A DNA stretch of 41,365 nt. It comes from an uncultured Alphaproteobacteria bacterium. GTDB taxonomy: Bacteria; Pseudomonadota; Alphaproteobacteria; RF32; CAG-239. The DNA lies in assembly GCA_944392235.1 (NCBI GenBank), contig CALXVZ010000009.1:1-41365 (forward strand). The letters run 5' to 3'. The notes under the pieces are model-generated. The model was given only the letters and a program-made list of their open reading frames with translations. It was not told the DNA's origin and did no database searches. The translations under genes and the position numbers were made by a program. How positions within the stretch are numbered: the stretch's first letter is position 1; each line of letters opens with the position of its first letter. Shown here one piece after another: positions 32,526-41,339 of this stretch.

Positions 32526-33377
32526 CTACTCCAGCGAATCGAGTGGAATATTCATTTTTCTTTTCTTTGCTAATATATCTTTCTCGGAACCTTTTACATA
32601 TACTTTAATATTTTCAGGTCTTCCTACTGATAAAAACAAATTGTCTATATAGTCAATCTCTTTTTTATCGCCTTCGTGATAAACTCCTTGAAAATATACT
32701 TTATTTTTATCTTTTAATTCAGCCCAACTCTCTCCTGTAAACTCTATCACAACTTTGTTTTCAACTACTTCTTCTTTATTTTCTTCAACTTTGTTTTCTT
32801 CTATATTCTCAGGAATCGGAGTTTGTTCAACAACTTCTTCCACTACTTTTTCCTCAATTTCTTCTGGAATAGTTGTTTCGGCCTCTGTTTCTATCGATGC
32901 CTCTTCTACAAGGTTTTCTTCCTTAGTCTGCTCTTCTTCTACTACATTTGTTGTAACTGTTGCTATTTGATTGGAATATATACTCCATCCTGCATATATT
33001 ATTAATATTGCCAATATTCCTAATATTATATGCTTACTGCTACTTTTATTTATTTCTTCTTTTTCTTCACTTGTTTCCTCCCTGTTTTGTTCTTCAGTCT
33101 GAGAGGCTGCTGATTTATATAACTTTACAGCTCTTTCTGGATTTAATCCCAAATATTTTGCATATGTTCTTACATAACCAACCCCGTATGGAACCGGTGG
33201 CAATGTTTCATAATCCCCCTCTTCCAAAGCTATTAAATACATCTTACGTATGCATAACTCGCTGGAAATCTCCTCCATACTTTTTTTACTTTTCAATCGG
33301 CTACTCTTTAATATTGTTCCGATATCATCAATATCTATTTCTAACTCTTCCGTATTTTCCATAGTTTTCTCTTCCAT
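32526..33377 (-). CDS. RodZ-like HTH membrane protein
   Basis: 283 residues. The N-terminal helix-turn-helix (about 17-85: IGTILKSSRLKSKKSMEEIS, LPPVPYGVGYVRTYAKYLG) is of the HTH_25/RodZ type. One membrane helix follows (about 117-134, IILGILAILIIYAGWSIY), then a Glu/Val-rich periplasmic linker and a C-terminal DUF4115-like beta domain (VVIEFTGESWAELKDKN to the end). RodZ links MreB to the envelope in rod-shaped cells. No mreB is nearby, so the function is inferred from architecture. AAAGGAAA precedes ATG 33377. Confidence 0.83.
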   Translation of the reverse strand: MEEKTMENTEELEIDIDDIGTILKSSRLKSKKSMEEISSELCIRKMYLIALEEGDYETLPPVPYGVGYVRTYAKYLGLNPERAVKLYKSAASQTEEQNREETSEEKEEINKSSSKHIILGILAILIIYAGWSIYSNQIATVTTNVVEEEQTKEENLVEEASIETEAETTIPEEIEEKVVEEVVEQTPIPENIEENKVEENKEEVVENKVVIEFTGESWAELKDKNKVYFQGVYHEGDKKEIDYIDNLFLSVGRPENIKVYVKGSEKDILAKKRKMNIPLDSLE

Positions 33378-33410
33378 AATATTTCCTTTTCCTGTATTAA
33401 AACATACTTT

Positions 33411-35615
33411 TTAATAGATTTCAATAGCATGATCTGCCGCATATGCTTTTAATTGTGGACGTAATGTTCTTCGCGAAGAAGATAAAATGTTATTTAGATA
33501 ATCATCAATACCTCGTGCAGACAGAGATCTTATCATTGCTTTTACTTTACCATAAGATGCACTTGATACAGATAAATTACGGAATCCCAGACCTATTAAC
33601 GCCATAGCATCTAATGGAGAACTCGCCATTTCTCCACAGACAGAACATGGAACTCCTGCATTATTGGCTTCTTTTATTATCTTTTTCATTAAGTTCAAAA
33701 ATGATGCTGATAATACATCATATCTACCACTCAATCGTGAATTTCCTCGATCGCAAGCATAGAAAAATTGATACAAATCATTTGTTCCGACTGAAATAAA
33801 ATCACAGTATTTTAATATTTCTCTTAATTGAAATACTACTGATGGAACTTCTATCATCATACCTAAATTTACTTTTGTCGGTAATTCATATCCTTCTTTT
33901 TTCTCTCTTTCATAGGCAAACATAAAGGTTTCTCTTGCTTCCATAAATTCATCCAGATTAGATATCATCGGAAACATTATATTTAATTCTTTTCCTGATG
34001 CAGCTCGTATGAAGGCTCTCATTTGCTTACGCAGTATTGCTCTTCTATCTAGTGTTATGCGTATAGAACGCCATCCTATTGCCGGATTATCTTCTTCTAT
34101 TCCATTCCAGTATGGTAACAATTTATCTGATCCAACGTCTAAACTTCTAAATATTATTTTCTTACCGTCGGCTGCCTGATATAGTCTTTTATAGCTCTCT
34201 ACTTGCTTTTCAATATCCGGCATTTTATCCGCAGACATAAAAAGTATTTCTGTTCTATATAACCCTACACCATCACAATTCGTGCTCTTTATGTAATCAA
34301 AGTCAAAATCCATACCAATATTTAAATACAGATTTACACGTTCTCCATCTTTTGTGCGACTCTTGTAATTGCGTAACTTTTGTATTTGTTGAGCTATCTT
34401 TTTTTGCTCTTCCATTTTGGCACTTATTTTTTCAATCACTGCTTGCGATGGATTTACATATACTATCCCCTCTGCGCCTTCTATCGCTATCATAGATCCG
34501 TCTTTTATATCTTTGAATAATCCTTCAATACCTGAAATCACTGGGACATTTAATGCTTTGGCAACAATCGCAACGTGCATTGTTGGGGTGCATTCTTCTA
34601 TAATTAACCCTCTTATCTTTTTGTAATCGTAGTCCATAAGATCTGCAGGTCCCATCGAGGAAGCAACTATAACAATGTCTTTATAGTCGTTATTTAGTCC
34701 TGCATTGCAGTCTTCCCCGCTTAAATATAATCGCAGTCTATCTGCAATATCTCTTAAATCATGCAATCTTTCTTTCAAATATGTATCAGCTGTTCCAGAA
34801 AGCCTATTCCACATTTCGGTATAAGCTTGCTCCACCGCTGCCTCCGCTGTCATTCCAGAATTTATATGATTAATTATTCGATTATACCATCCTTTGTCAT
34901 TTGCAATCATTCGGTATGCATCGAGAATCTCTAAATGTTCCCCCTTTTGCATTCCTTCTTGTTGCATTTTAGCCATCAAGTCTTCATTCATTTTTTTGCG
35001 GGCTATTTCTAAATTTTGCAATTCTTTATCTTTATCTTTAGCAAAAACCTTTGTAACAGCTTTTCTTCTGTGGTGAACAATCACATTTCCCAGACCATAT
35101 CCAGAATTAATAACAGTTCCTTTTAATTTGTCTTTTGCTACGATACCTTTGCTCTTTATGTATTTTTTTATATATTGAGACACTTCTTCTGACGATAAGA
35201 ATTCGCTCAGAAACATACATATTGTTTCTAATACTTCTGCTTCATCCTCTTCATAATCATGTGGCAAAGGATACTTTATTAACAATACACCGAATGGCTT
35301 ATTCCAACGTCTCAAAGGTGTTGCCACTTGAAAATTATCTTTTGTTTTTACGAAGGATGTGCGGTTGTTTGCTCCCGCTTTTCCTACAACTCCCTCTCCA
35401 ATACGTTTAGCTTTTTGTTCTTCTTTTTGAGGGTAGCCTGCTATATGCTCAATAACAATATCATCTGCTTTTATATAAATATCTGCAGATAATGCCTGAC
35501 TTTCTTCGGCTATTATTTGTATTACTTGATTAAGTTTGTCGGCACTACTTTCGGTACTCAATTCATGATGTATTCTCTTTATGACCTCGAGCGCAAAATT
35601 TTTAGCTTCCGACAT
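33411..35615 (-). CDS. ptsP: Phosphoenolpyruvate-protein phosphotransferase PtsP (EI-Ntr)
   Basis: 734 residues. N-terminal GAF domain (about 1-160), then the PEP-utilising enzyme: swivelling domain with the phospho-His in ECTPTMHVAIVAKAL (the usual TSH is TMH), and a C-terminal barrel with NLYLNIGMDFDFD, GLYRTEILFM, the Arg block SLDVGSDKLLPY, VGTNDLYQFFYACDR and CSVCGEMAS. It starts the nitrogen-related phosphotransferase relay by taking phosphate from PEP. AGAGGG precedes ATG 35615. It appears to head the ptsP, RodZ-like, prfA run. Its partners NPr and EIIA-Ntr are not in the window. Confidence 0.93.
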   Translation of the reverse strand: MSEAKNFALEVIKRIHHELSTESSADKLNQVIQIIAEESQALSADIYIKADDIVIEHIAGYPQKEEQKAKRIGEGVVGKAGANNRTSFVKTKDNFQVATPLRRWNKPFGVLLIKYPLPHDYEEDEAEVLETICMFLSEFLSSEEVSQYIKKYIKSKGIVAKDKLKGTVINSGYGLGNVIVHHRRKAVTKVFAKDKDKELQNLEIARKKMNEDLMAKMQQEGMQKGEHLEILDAYRMIANDKGWYNRIINHINSGMTAEAAVEQAYTEMWNRLSGTADTYLKERLHDLRDIADRLRLYLSGEDCNAGLNNDYKDIVIVASSMGPADLMDYDYKKIRGLIIEECTPTMHVAIVAKALNVPVISGIEGLFKDIKDGSMIAIEGAEGIVYVNPSQAVIEKISAKMEEQKKIAQQIQKLRNYKSRTKDGERVNLYLNIGMDFDFDYIKSTNCDGVGLYRTEILFMSADKMPDIEKQVESYKRLYQAADGKKIIFRSLDVGSDKLLPYWNGIEEDNPAIGWRSIRITLDRRAILRKQMRAFIRAASGKELNIMFPMISNLDEFMEARETFMFAYEREKKEGYELPTKVNLGMMIEVPSVVFQLREILKYCDFISVGTNDLYQFFYACDRGNSRLSGRYDVLSASFLNLMKKIIKEANNAGVPCSVCGEMASSPLDAMALIGLGFRNLSVSSASYGKVKAMIRSLSARGIDDYLNNILSSSRRTLRPQLKAYAADHAIEIY

Positions 35616-35708
35616 TTTTCCCTCTCTAAATTTCTTACTTGTTTTTTTCTTTATAAACCTTATTATTCTTTTATTCCAGACTATTTTTTATGAAAAGGAT
35701 AAAATATT

Positions 35709-36077
35709 ATGACAACTAATTATAAAAAAGGTGACCATGATACTCGTCCTTGGGGGACTTGGGAAGTTCTTGATGCCGGAGAACACTTTTGTGTAAAAAA
35801 AATCGTGGTTAATCCCAATCAAATTCTTTCTTTACAACTACATAATTTTCGCGCTGAACATTGGATTATCGCTGAAGGAAATGCTATGATTGTTCTTGGT
35901 GAAGATACTCTTTATAGAAAACAGGACGACTCCGTTTACATTCCAGAAAAGACAAAGCATCGTATAAAAAATGTCTCAGATAAAAATCCTTTGATTTTTA
36001 TAGAAATTCAAACAGGATCCTCTTTAGATGAAAACGATATTATTCGTTTTGATGATAATTATGGAAGAATCAAATAA
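35709..36077 (+). CDS. Mannose-6-phosphate-isomerase-type cupin
   Basis: 122 residues forming a single cupin barrel like the C-terminal isomerase domain of bifunctional mannose-1-phosphate guanylyltransferase/mannose-6-phosphate isomerase: DTRPWGTWEVLD, SLQLHNFRAEHWIIAEGNA with the metal histidines, and VYIPEKTKHRIKN. No nucleotidyltransferase domain is fused. It would isomerise mannose 6-phosphate and fructose 6-phosphate for GDP-mannose synthesis, if active. An AAGGAT site precedes ATG 35709. Divergent from ptsP. Confidence 0.82.
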   Translation: MTTNYKKGDHDTRPWGTWEVLDAGEHFCVKKIVVNPNQILSLQLHNFRAEHWIIAEGNAMIVLGEDTLYRKQDDSVYIPEKTKHRIKNVSDKNPLIFIEIQTGSSLDENDIIRFDDNYGRIK

Positions 36078-36167
36078 CCTCCTGTTGAAAAACTATAGAT
36101 TCATTTTTACTATTCCTTCAAAATTATTTATTAATTAGTTATTAATTAATTTTGAGGGACTTTTTTT

Positions 36168-36572
36168 ATGTACGTTAGTCAAGATTTTGATACAGCTCAA
36201 AGTGGCGGAATTGTCATTTCCGCTTATAATGAGTTGTTACAAGAAAAAGTTGCTGGTGATGAGTTTTGCTGGGGCTTCTATCTTCGTATAGAAAATAACT
36301 CAGAAAATAAAATTAGTTTATTAGGGCGAAATATTTCTATAACTGATATGAAAGGACGCTCAGTTTCTTTAAATTGTGATGGTTTTGGTGGACAATTACC
36401 AGAATTAGAACCTGGTGAGGTATTTGAATTTGAAGATTATGCTACTTCTAAAACTAGTGCTATTCTTTGTGGTAGTTGTAAAATAGAAGATAGCTCTCAT
36501 AAGATTATTAATATTGATATTCCTGTTTTAAGTTTAATAGCCAATGACAATAAGCAGAGAATCTTTAATTAA
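36168..36572 (+). CDS. apaG: ApaG-like (DUF525) protein
   Basis: 134 residues, all-beta. It follows the ApaG layout: YLRIENNSENKISLLGRNISI (usual YxIxIxN... LLxRxWxI), then DGFGGQLPELEPGEVFEFED (usual GxGVVGxxPxLxPGExFxY), and a CGSCKI strand. It is divergent: the usual RHW is GRNI and GVVG is GFGG. ApaG's role is obscure (magnesium/cobalt tolerance). The nearby hslO supports the call, since the two are neighbours in other alphaproteobacteria. GAGGG precedes the ATG by 9 nt. Confidence 0.72.
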   Translation: MYVSQDFDTAQSGGIVISAYNELLQEKVAGDEFCWGFYLRIENNSENKISLLGRNISITDMKGRSVSLNCDGFGGQLPELEPGEVFEFEDYATSKTSAILCGSCKIEDSSHKIINIDIPVLSLIANDNKQRIFN

Positions 36573-36608
36573 TAAAAGTTAAGCCCCCATTTCTGGGGAC
36601 TTTTTATT
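36571..36608. terminator. Bidirectional terminator after apaG
   Basis: CCCC (36585-36588) pairs with GGGG (36595-36598), extended by AAAAGT and ACTTTT on the outside with a few unpaired bases, and ends in T on both strands. It serves apaG and the convergent lipoprotein gene. Confidence 0.7.
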
Positions 36609-37224
36609 AATCTTGATATTCTTTTATACTATAGTTATTTTTGACATACATGTTCAGATATTCGTTTATATTCCTTTCCATGCGTTGGTTAAACTCATCG
36701 AATAATTTATAAACCATATCATTCCAGTATTTTTCTTTATCTGCTATCTTGGTATCTACTGGTATGCGGAGTTCTCTCCATGCATTAATAGTTGTTTCTG
36801 CTGCTGATAGATTTGATTTATCTGTAATCTTCAATACAACTGCTAAATTAGCTCTATATTTCAATCTATCCTTTTGCAACAATTCTTCAGATTTCTCAAT
36901 TTCCTCGGTAACAGATGCATCTTTGATGACATATTCAGCAACCCGATTTGATGAAAATCCATCAGCTTTCAAACGATCTTCCGCCCATAATTTTGCGGCT
37001 TTTTCAATTGATACCGGAAATAAGTGTTCCACATTAGGCCGTGTAAATGATGGCACAAACTCAGAAATCACTTCAACTTTCTCTACATTTAACTCTATAG
37101 GAGCCATTGTTTGAAATCTCGGCTCTCTATACTTTAGCGGAACTGCATCAATATCGCTTGTTGTCGAACAAGAAAATAAAAATAAACTGCTGAACACTAA
37201 TACAATATTTTTTAACTTATTCAT
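36607..37224 (-). CDS. Lipoprotein of unknown function
   Basis: 205 residues with lipobox LFLFSC (Cys19). The mature protein is a single mixed domain beginning KYREPRFQTMAPIELNVEKVEV, with a helical segment around KAAKLWAEDRLKADG and a long C-terminal helix. I know no function. Its position beside hslO and apaG suggests a conserved alphaproteobacterial envelope lipoprotein. AGGAATGG lies before ATG 37224. Confidence 0.78.
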   Translation of the reverse strand: MNKLKNIVLVFSSLFLFSCSTTSDIDAVPLKYREPRFQTMAPIELNVEKVEVISEFVPSFTRPNVEHLFPVSIEKAAKLWAEDRLKADGFSSNRVAEYVIKDASVTEEIEKSEELLQKDRLKYRANLAVVLKITDKSNLSAAETTINAWRELRIPVDTKIADKEKYWNDMVYKLFDEFNQRMERNINEYLNMYVKNNYSIKEYQD

Positions 37225-37306
37225 ATATTTATTCCATTCCTATATCTTATTTAAAGCTCTCTCTTAGTGCTGAATCTAATATATAATGTTTAACACTTAT
37301 TTAATT

Positions 37307-38230
37307 TCAATTAAGTTTTTCCAGAATCTCAGGTATTGTGAACTCATAAATTTCTGAGCAGAATCCACATTTTGCTGTTATCTTTGAATTTTCATCCAAC
37401 ATCGTAGACAGTTCATCTTCTGAAAAACCTCTAAGGGTTTTCAATAATTTTTCTCGACTACAACGACACTTAAATTCATAATGATTGTCTTTTGTCATTA
37501 CTAAATTGTTACTGTGATATAATCTATGTAAAATTTCTGGCAAACTTAATTTTTCATCAAACAACTCTTCTTTTGTTAATGAGTTCATCAATATTTCAGC
37601 TTCATTTCTTAACTCAGGTATTTCTGATATTTCTATATTCTTTCCTCCTAATTCAGGTATCCTTTGGATAATTATTCCTCCGGCTTTCCATTCCCCTTCT
37701 TCTTGCTCCGGAATATCTACATATAATTTTAACATTGTTTCAATCTGCTCTGATTGCTTAAAATATCTCAAAGCACATTCTTCAAGTGTCTTTCCCTGCA
37801 AATCAACTACACCTTGGTGATAATTATTCTTTCCATCATCTATTGTAAAAGCAAGTGTTCCTTCTCCTAATAAATGTGGGGTTGCCTCTATTTCTCCTTC
37901 ATTTTTACGCAGTGCAAAAGCCTTTTGCAATCTTTCTTTATCGTAATTTGCACATGAACGAAGCTTTCCATCTGATGTTACATCTACAACCACTGTTGAT
38001 ACAGGACCATTTCCTTGCAACTGTAATGTAAATAACCCTTCAAACTTCAGCGCATTTGCTAATAAAACTGCTAGAGCTGTTGTTTCACTTAATGCCGCTG
38101 ATACATTTTTCATGTAACCATGTTTTTCTATTATTGTTTTTAATACTTTTTCTAAACGGCATATTCTTCCTACGAATAAACCATTATCAATCATGAATGA
38201 TGCACATTCATCAAAATTTTTATTAGACAA
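37307..38230 (-). CDS. hslO: Redox-regulated chaperone Hsp33
   Basis: 307 residues. Hsp33 is a holdase activated by oxidation of its zinc centre. All four Cys are present in the C-terminal switch: CRC (about 262-264) and CGFC (about 293-296). The N-terminal domain has TALAVLLANALKFEGLFTLQ and QGNGPVSTVVVDVTSDGKLR. The start is TTG 38230: AGGAG is 8 nt upstream and no in-frame ATG gives a better fit. Divergent from recX. Confidence 0.94.
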   Translation of the reverse strand: MSNKNFDECASFMIDNGLFVGRICRLEKVLKTIIEKHGYMKNVSAALSETTALAVLLANALKFEGLFTLQLQGNGPVSTVVVDVTSDGKLRSCANYDKERLQKAFALRKNEGEIEATPHLLGEGTLAFTIDDGKNNYHQGVVDLQGKTLEECALRYFKQSEQIETMLKLYVDIPEQEEGEWKAGGIIIQRIPELGGKNIEISEIPELRNEAEILMNSLTKEELFDEKLSLPEILHRLYHSNNLVMTKDNHYEFKCRCSREKLLKTLRGFSEDELSTMLDENSKITAKCGFCSEIYEFTIPEILEKLN

Positions 38231-38300
38231 TATTTCATCTCCTATTATATAAAGAAATATATTTATGGTTGAAGTTAGTATATAAAAAGGTAAATTTCAA

Positions 38301-38843
38301 GTGTTTCCAAACAAAACAAAAAAATCTATGCCCAAAATCCCCACAAAAGTACGACTTCGAAATATCGCTCTTTATTATTTAGAGCGTTATGAAACTTCTG
38401 TTGAAAATCTTCGTTCTGTCTTAAAAAAAAGAATTAATAAATATGCTTTTGTAAATAAAGATTATTCTCCAGAACAAGCTTATCAATGGGTTGAAGAAAT
38501 TATCGAAGAATGTATTACTCATCATTTTGTTTGTGATGAACGTTTTACAGAATTCAAAATTAATAGTTACCTTCGTGCCGGAAAATCAAAACGCTATATT
38601 GAGCAAAAATTAAAAGCTAAGGGAATCGATGCCTCTCTTATAGAAAACTCTTTTGATAATATTGATTATTCTGAGTATGATACTGCTCTTAATTTTGCTC
38701 GAAAAAAGAAAATCGCTTGTTTTAGGGGAGATGATAATATACGTCAAGAAATGCGACAAAAAGATCTTGCAACTCTTATCCGTGCGGGATTTGATTTTGA
38801 TATTGCTTCTGAAATCTTAAATAAGGATATAAATAATTCTTAA
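38301..38843 (+). CDS. recX: Regulatory protein RecX
   Basis: 180 residues, all-helical, of the RecX family that modulates RecA filaments. ALYYLERYETSVENLRSVLKKR is the first three-helix repeat; YLRAGKSKRYIEQKLKAKGI and LATLIRAGFDFDIASEIL are the next two. GTG 38301 is used with AAGG about 10 nt upstream; ATG 38328 is an alternative. No recA is adjacent. The stop is one base from the stop of the convergent epimerase. Confidence 0.88.
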   Translation: MFPNKTKKSMPKIPTKVRLRNIALYYLERYETSVENLRSVLKKRINKYAFVNKDYSPEQAYQWVEEIIEECITHHFVCDERFTEFKINSYLRAGKSKRYIEQKLKAKGIDASLIENSFDNIDYSEYDTALNFARKKKIACFRGDDNIRQEMRQKDLATLIRAGFDFDIASEILNKDINNS

Positions 38844-38844
38844 T

Positions 38845-39882
38845 CTACATTAACCATTTAAGAATTTTAATTACACCCATCTTTGCAACAGAATTGTGTG
38901 CAGACACATTTTTTCTATGTAGAATTTCATCTTTGTTTTGATGGTAAAACTCATAGGCCCTTAAAAGCATTTCTTCATTTGTCAAAGTAGGATTAAAGCC
39001 TAATTTTTGTTTGATCTTCTTTGTATCAAATATAAAGTTTGAGGCAATCATTTTATATTGATATGGTCCTAATGGTGATATTCCTAACCAAAAACATATT
39101 TTCATAGCCAAAATCATTGGCTTTTTGGGGAAATGAAATAATCGAGATTTTGAACCTGACTTCTTAATTACATATTCATAGACTTCATTGAAACTTTTAA
39201 CATTGTCCGCCCCGATATTGAATATCTCTGAATAATCAGCATCTAAAGCTAGTTCGCAAGCTCTTGATAGATCTTTGGCATAAATAAATTGATAACGATT
39301 GCTTCCATCGCCTACCATTGGCAATTTTCTCCCTTCATCAATGAACTCAAAGAGAATTCCTAACAACCCTAGTCGGCCTTCATCCATAATCGTTGGACTA
39401 CGAAAGATTATACTGTTTATTTTATTAGGTTGCGACAATAATATCTTTTCACCTTCTAATTTTGACTTACCATATATTTCTACCGGATTTGGAGTTTCAT
39501 CTTCGGTTACCTCTGTATCAAAATTCTTTGCCCATAGGCAGTTGCTAGAAATAAACACTATTTTCTTTACATTATAGCGGAGGGCAAAATCATATACATT
39601 CTTTGTTCCATCAACATTGGCGTGCCATAATCTTTTTAAATCTTTTTTGACATGGGCTAACAATGCAGCACAATGGAATATCGCTTCAATTTTATATGTT
39701 GAAAAGATTTTCTCCATAAGCTCATTATCGTTAATATCCCCTTGATATGACGTAAAGTTCTTATGTTCAAAATCATCAGGTTCTAGATCAATACTAACGC
39801 ACTCATTTCCCTTTTCTAATAAGTATTGTTTTAATATTGTTCCAAAAAATCCGGCTCCTCCGGTAATCAAATAACAAGCCAT
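38845..39882 (-). CDS. NAD-dependent epimerase/dehydratase (extended SDR)
   Basis: 345 residues. NAD-binding Rossmann start YLITGGAGFFGTILKQYL, acidic DLEPDD after beta 2, GDIND, FHCAALLAHVK, SSNCLW with the catalytic Ser, and the YGKSK dyad (Y-x-x-x-K). Family members act on nucleotide sugars, dihydroflavonol-like or sterol substrates. The C-terminal substrate domain (about 200-320) does not identify the substrate. GGGAG precedes ATG 39882. Alone, downstream of the barrel gene. Confidence 0.84.
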   Translation of the reverse strand: MACYLITGGAGFFGTILKQYLLEKGNECVSIDLEPDDFEHKNFTSYQGDINDNELMEKIFSTYKIEAIFHCAALLAHVKKDLKRLWHANVDGTKNVYDFALRYNVKKIVFISSNCLWAKNFDTEVTEDETPNPVEIYGKSKLEGEKILLSQPNKINSIIFRSPTIMDEGRLGLLGILFEFIDEGRKLPMVGDGSNRYQFIYAKDLSRACELALDADYSEIFNIGADNVKSFNEVYEYVIKKSGSKSRLFHFPKKPMILAMKICFWLGISPLGPYQYKMIASNFIFDTKKIKQKLGFNPTLTNEEMLLRAYEFYHQNKDEILHRKNVSAHNSVAKMGVIKILKWLM

Positions 39883-39936
39883 ATTATTTCTCCCTTTGTT
39901 TGTGAAGAATATGGTAAAATATGTAAAATATCAGTT

Positions 39937-39975
39937 AAAAAAGAAGTGTCTATTCTTCATAGACACCTCTTTTTT
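39937..39975. terminator. Terminator after the outer-membrane protein gene
   Basis: A long hairpin: AAAAAAGA and GTGTCTAT pair with ATAGACAC and TCTTTTTT around a 5-nt loop, with one A/C mismatch. It directly follows the barrel gene stop and has T runs on both strands. Confidence 0.85.
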
Positions 39976-40812
39976 CTAAAATATATAACGTATTCCTAGC
40001 GATAACTCCGTCATACTCTTAATATATTCGTCATCGGTCATATGAATATATCTTGCCATCGCTCTTAATGCAATGTGTTCTGTGATATTATATTGACCAC
40101 CTATTCCTAATCGAACTCCTAGAGAATCGAAATCATTATTGTGTTTTGATGTATGTGTAAATCCAGCAGTCGCAACTTTTCCTATTAATTTATCCTTTGA
40201 TTCAAATTCATATTGAGCTAAACCTAATGATGCTAATATTTCAAATTCTTGCGTCACTGATGCATACCATTGCGTATCTATGCCGTATGCTTTAAAACTT
40301 AAATAATTTGTCGCATCAAAATCCATGTTTACATTTGGTGCAATTGTTTCATTCCATTTTTCATTTTGCTCTTCTTCACTTGATTGCTGATAAAATCCCT
40401 CTATCCCAAAATTTTTGTTAAATTTTAATCCTGCAACAAAATTTGCTGAAATATTTTTATCTTCATAATATTCTGAGGGGCCATTTTTCATTTTCCAATC
40501 ATCGCTTCCTGTTCCAAAATCCATTGAGGTAGTCATTACGTCCACTCCAATATAGGGACGAATTTTATTTGTTTCCGTCGGTTGATAGGTATTCATATTT
40601 TGTGAACGCGTGTATTGACGTTCTTGATATCTTCTGCCGGCAGATGCGGGGAGTTGCTGATAACGTGGTTGTTTTTGATAGTAATTTTGATTACTGTATT
40701 GTGGTCTTGTTTCATATTTGTCATATCCATCATCTTCATAATACCAACCTGCGGCTTGCACATTGCCGGTTAAAATGGTGAATATACTTGCTAGTATTAA
40801 ATACTTTTTCAT
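39976..40812 (-). CDS. Outer-membrane beta-barrel protein
   Basis: 278 residues. Signal peptide MKKYLILASIFTILTGNVQA, then a Tyr/Gln/Arg-rich N-terminal stretch (about 22-85) and a barrel of about eight strands with alternating residues: IRPYIGVDVMTTSMD, SANFVAGLKFNKNFGIEGFY, FEILASLGLAQYEF, GVRLGIGGQYNITEHIALRAM, ending in LGIRYIF with terminal Phe, the usual outer-membrane assembly signal. It resembles the small OmpA/Opa-like porin-fold proteins. ATG 40812 is chosen because AAGGAA and the signal peptide sit there; the open frame continues upstream to 41001 over a structured leader. Function unknown. Confidence 0.82.
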   Translation of the reverse strand: MKKYLILASIFTILTGNVQAAGWYYEDDGYDKYETRPQYSNQNYYQKQPRYQQLPASAGRRYQERQYTRSQNMNTYQPTETNKIRPYIGVDVMTTSMDFGTGSDDWKMKNGPSEYYEDKNISANFVAGLKFNKNFGIEGFYQQSSEEEQNEKWNETIAPNVNMDFDATNYLSFKAYGIDTQWYASVTQEFEILASLGLAQYEFESKDKLIGKVATAGFTHTSKHNNDFDSLGVRLGIGGQYNITEHIALRAMARYIHMTDDEYIKSMTELSLGIRYIF

Positions 40813-41034
40813 ATCAAACTTCCTTTTTTCTAAATAGTTAAAGAAAAAGTCGCTTGATGAAGCGACTGGAAGTTGAAAGCTATATACAGATAGTGCGGTA
40901 TATTCACCGCATAGGCTTATTTTACCGCCTTCCAGTCCTTTAAACTGAAGGCATGTAAATGTTTCGTCTTTACATATAGACGCTGTATAAGAGGCTTTCA
41001 AACCTCAGAATGTTTGTCTGACATTCCATAAATA
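40813..41034 (-). promoter_or_regulatory. Structured leader upstream of the barrel gene
   Basis: About 220 nt of the minus transcript between the likely start and ATG 40812 form several hairpins: ACATTC/GAATGT (41008-41026), GAGG/CCTC (40991-41006), ATGTAAA/TTTACAT (40953-40975), TGCGGT/ACCGCA (40894-40911) and an intrinsic terminator hairpin (40848-40867). GCCTTCCAGT (40927-40936) can pair either with 40944-40952 or, as CTTCCAGTC, with 40864-40872, which overlaps the terminator stem. This is the layout of a transcription attenuator or riboswitch. I recognise no known riboswitch class. The region is also open in one frame upstream of the barrel gene, probably by chance. Confidence 0.55.
40844..40867 (-). 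terminator. Leader terminator hairpin before the barrel gene
   Basis: AGTCGCTT (40848-40855) and AAGCGACT (40860-40867) pair around a 4-nt loop. On the minus strand the stem is followed by TTTTTCTTT. It lies upstream of, not after, the barrel gene, so it would stop transcription before the gene unless prevented. Confidence 0.75.
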
Positions 41035-41040
41035 GGTTAT

Positions 41041-41046
41041 ATTATA
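41041..41046 (-). promoter_or_regulatory. Candidate -10 box of the leader transcript
   Basis: The minus strand reads TATAAT here, with only weak -35 sequence about 17 nt upstream. A start near 41034 would give a leader of about 220 nt to ATG 40812. Confidence 0.5.
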
Positions 41047-41147
41047 GATTTTTAAGATAGAGTTAAAATTTTTACTATTATTGTAAAATCTTGTATATTC
41101 TTAATATATTCCCTTAAAAAATATTTTTCATTTCACTTCCCAACGTA

Positions 41148-41177
41148 TTGACATCCCTGTCGTATGATGCTAGTAAT
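41148..41177 (+). promoter_or_regulatory. Candidate promoter near the right edge
   Basis: TTGACA (41148-41153) and, 17 nt on, TAGTAA preceded by TG and one base (an imperfect extended -10). The following 60-70 nt hold no open frame and end at a hairpin terminator, so a short RNA or a leader may start here. Confidence 0.45.
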
Positions 41178-41217
41178 GTTATTATAGTGAAATCTGTATA
41201 TTTAAAATCATATTCAC

Positions 41218-41247
41218 AAAAGCTCTCGGTTTGAGAGCTTTTTTTTG
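41218..41247 (+). terminator. First of two tandem hairpin terminators
   Basis: AAAAGCTCTC (41218-41227) and GAGAGCTTTT (41233-41242) pair around a 5-nt loop, followed by T. It lies before, not after, a gene on this strand. Confidence 0.8.
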
Positions 41248-41273
41248 TGGGCAATTTACATCCTATCTTTAAC

Positions 41274-41307
41274 CAAGAGCTACGATGTTTTTTTCGTGGC
41301 TCTTTTT
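41274..41307 (+). terminator. Second tandem hairpin terminator
   Basis: AAGAGCTACGA pairs with TCGTGGCTCTT (one G-U pair) around an 8-nt loop, followed by six T. It lies 33 nt before the start of the gene cut by the window edge. Confidence 0.7.
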
Positions 41308-41339
41308 TGTTTTAATTTTTGTTATGAAAGGAAAAGTCA

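Noticed and set aside
40813-41001. In-frame upstream extension of the barrel protein (63 codons)
   Set aside because: It would put a signal peptide in mid-protein and covers hairpins and a terminator; treated as a non-coding leader, though its openness is noted.
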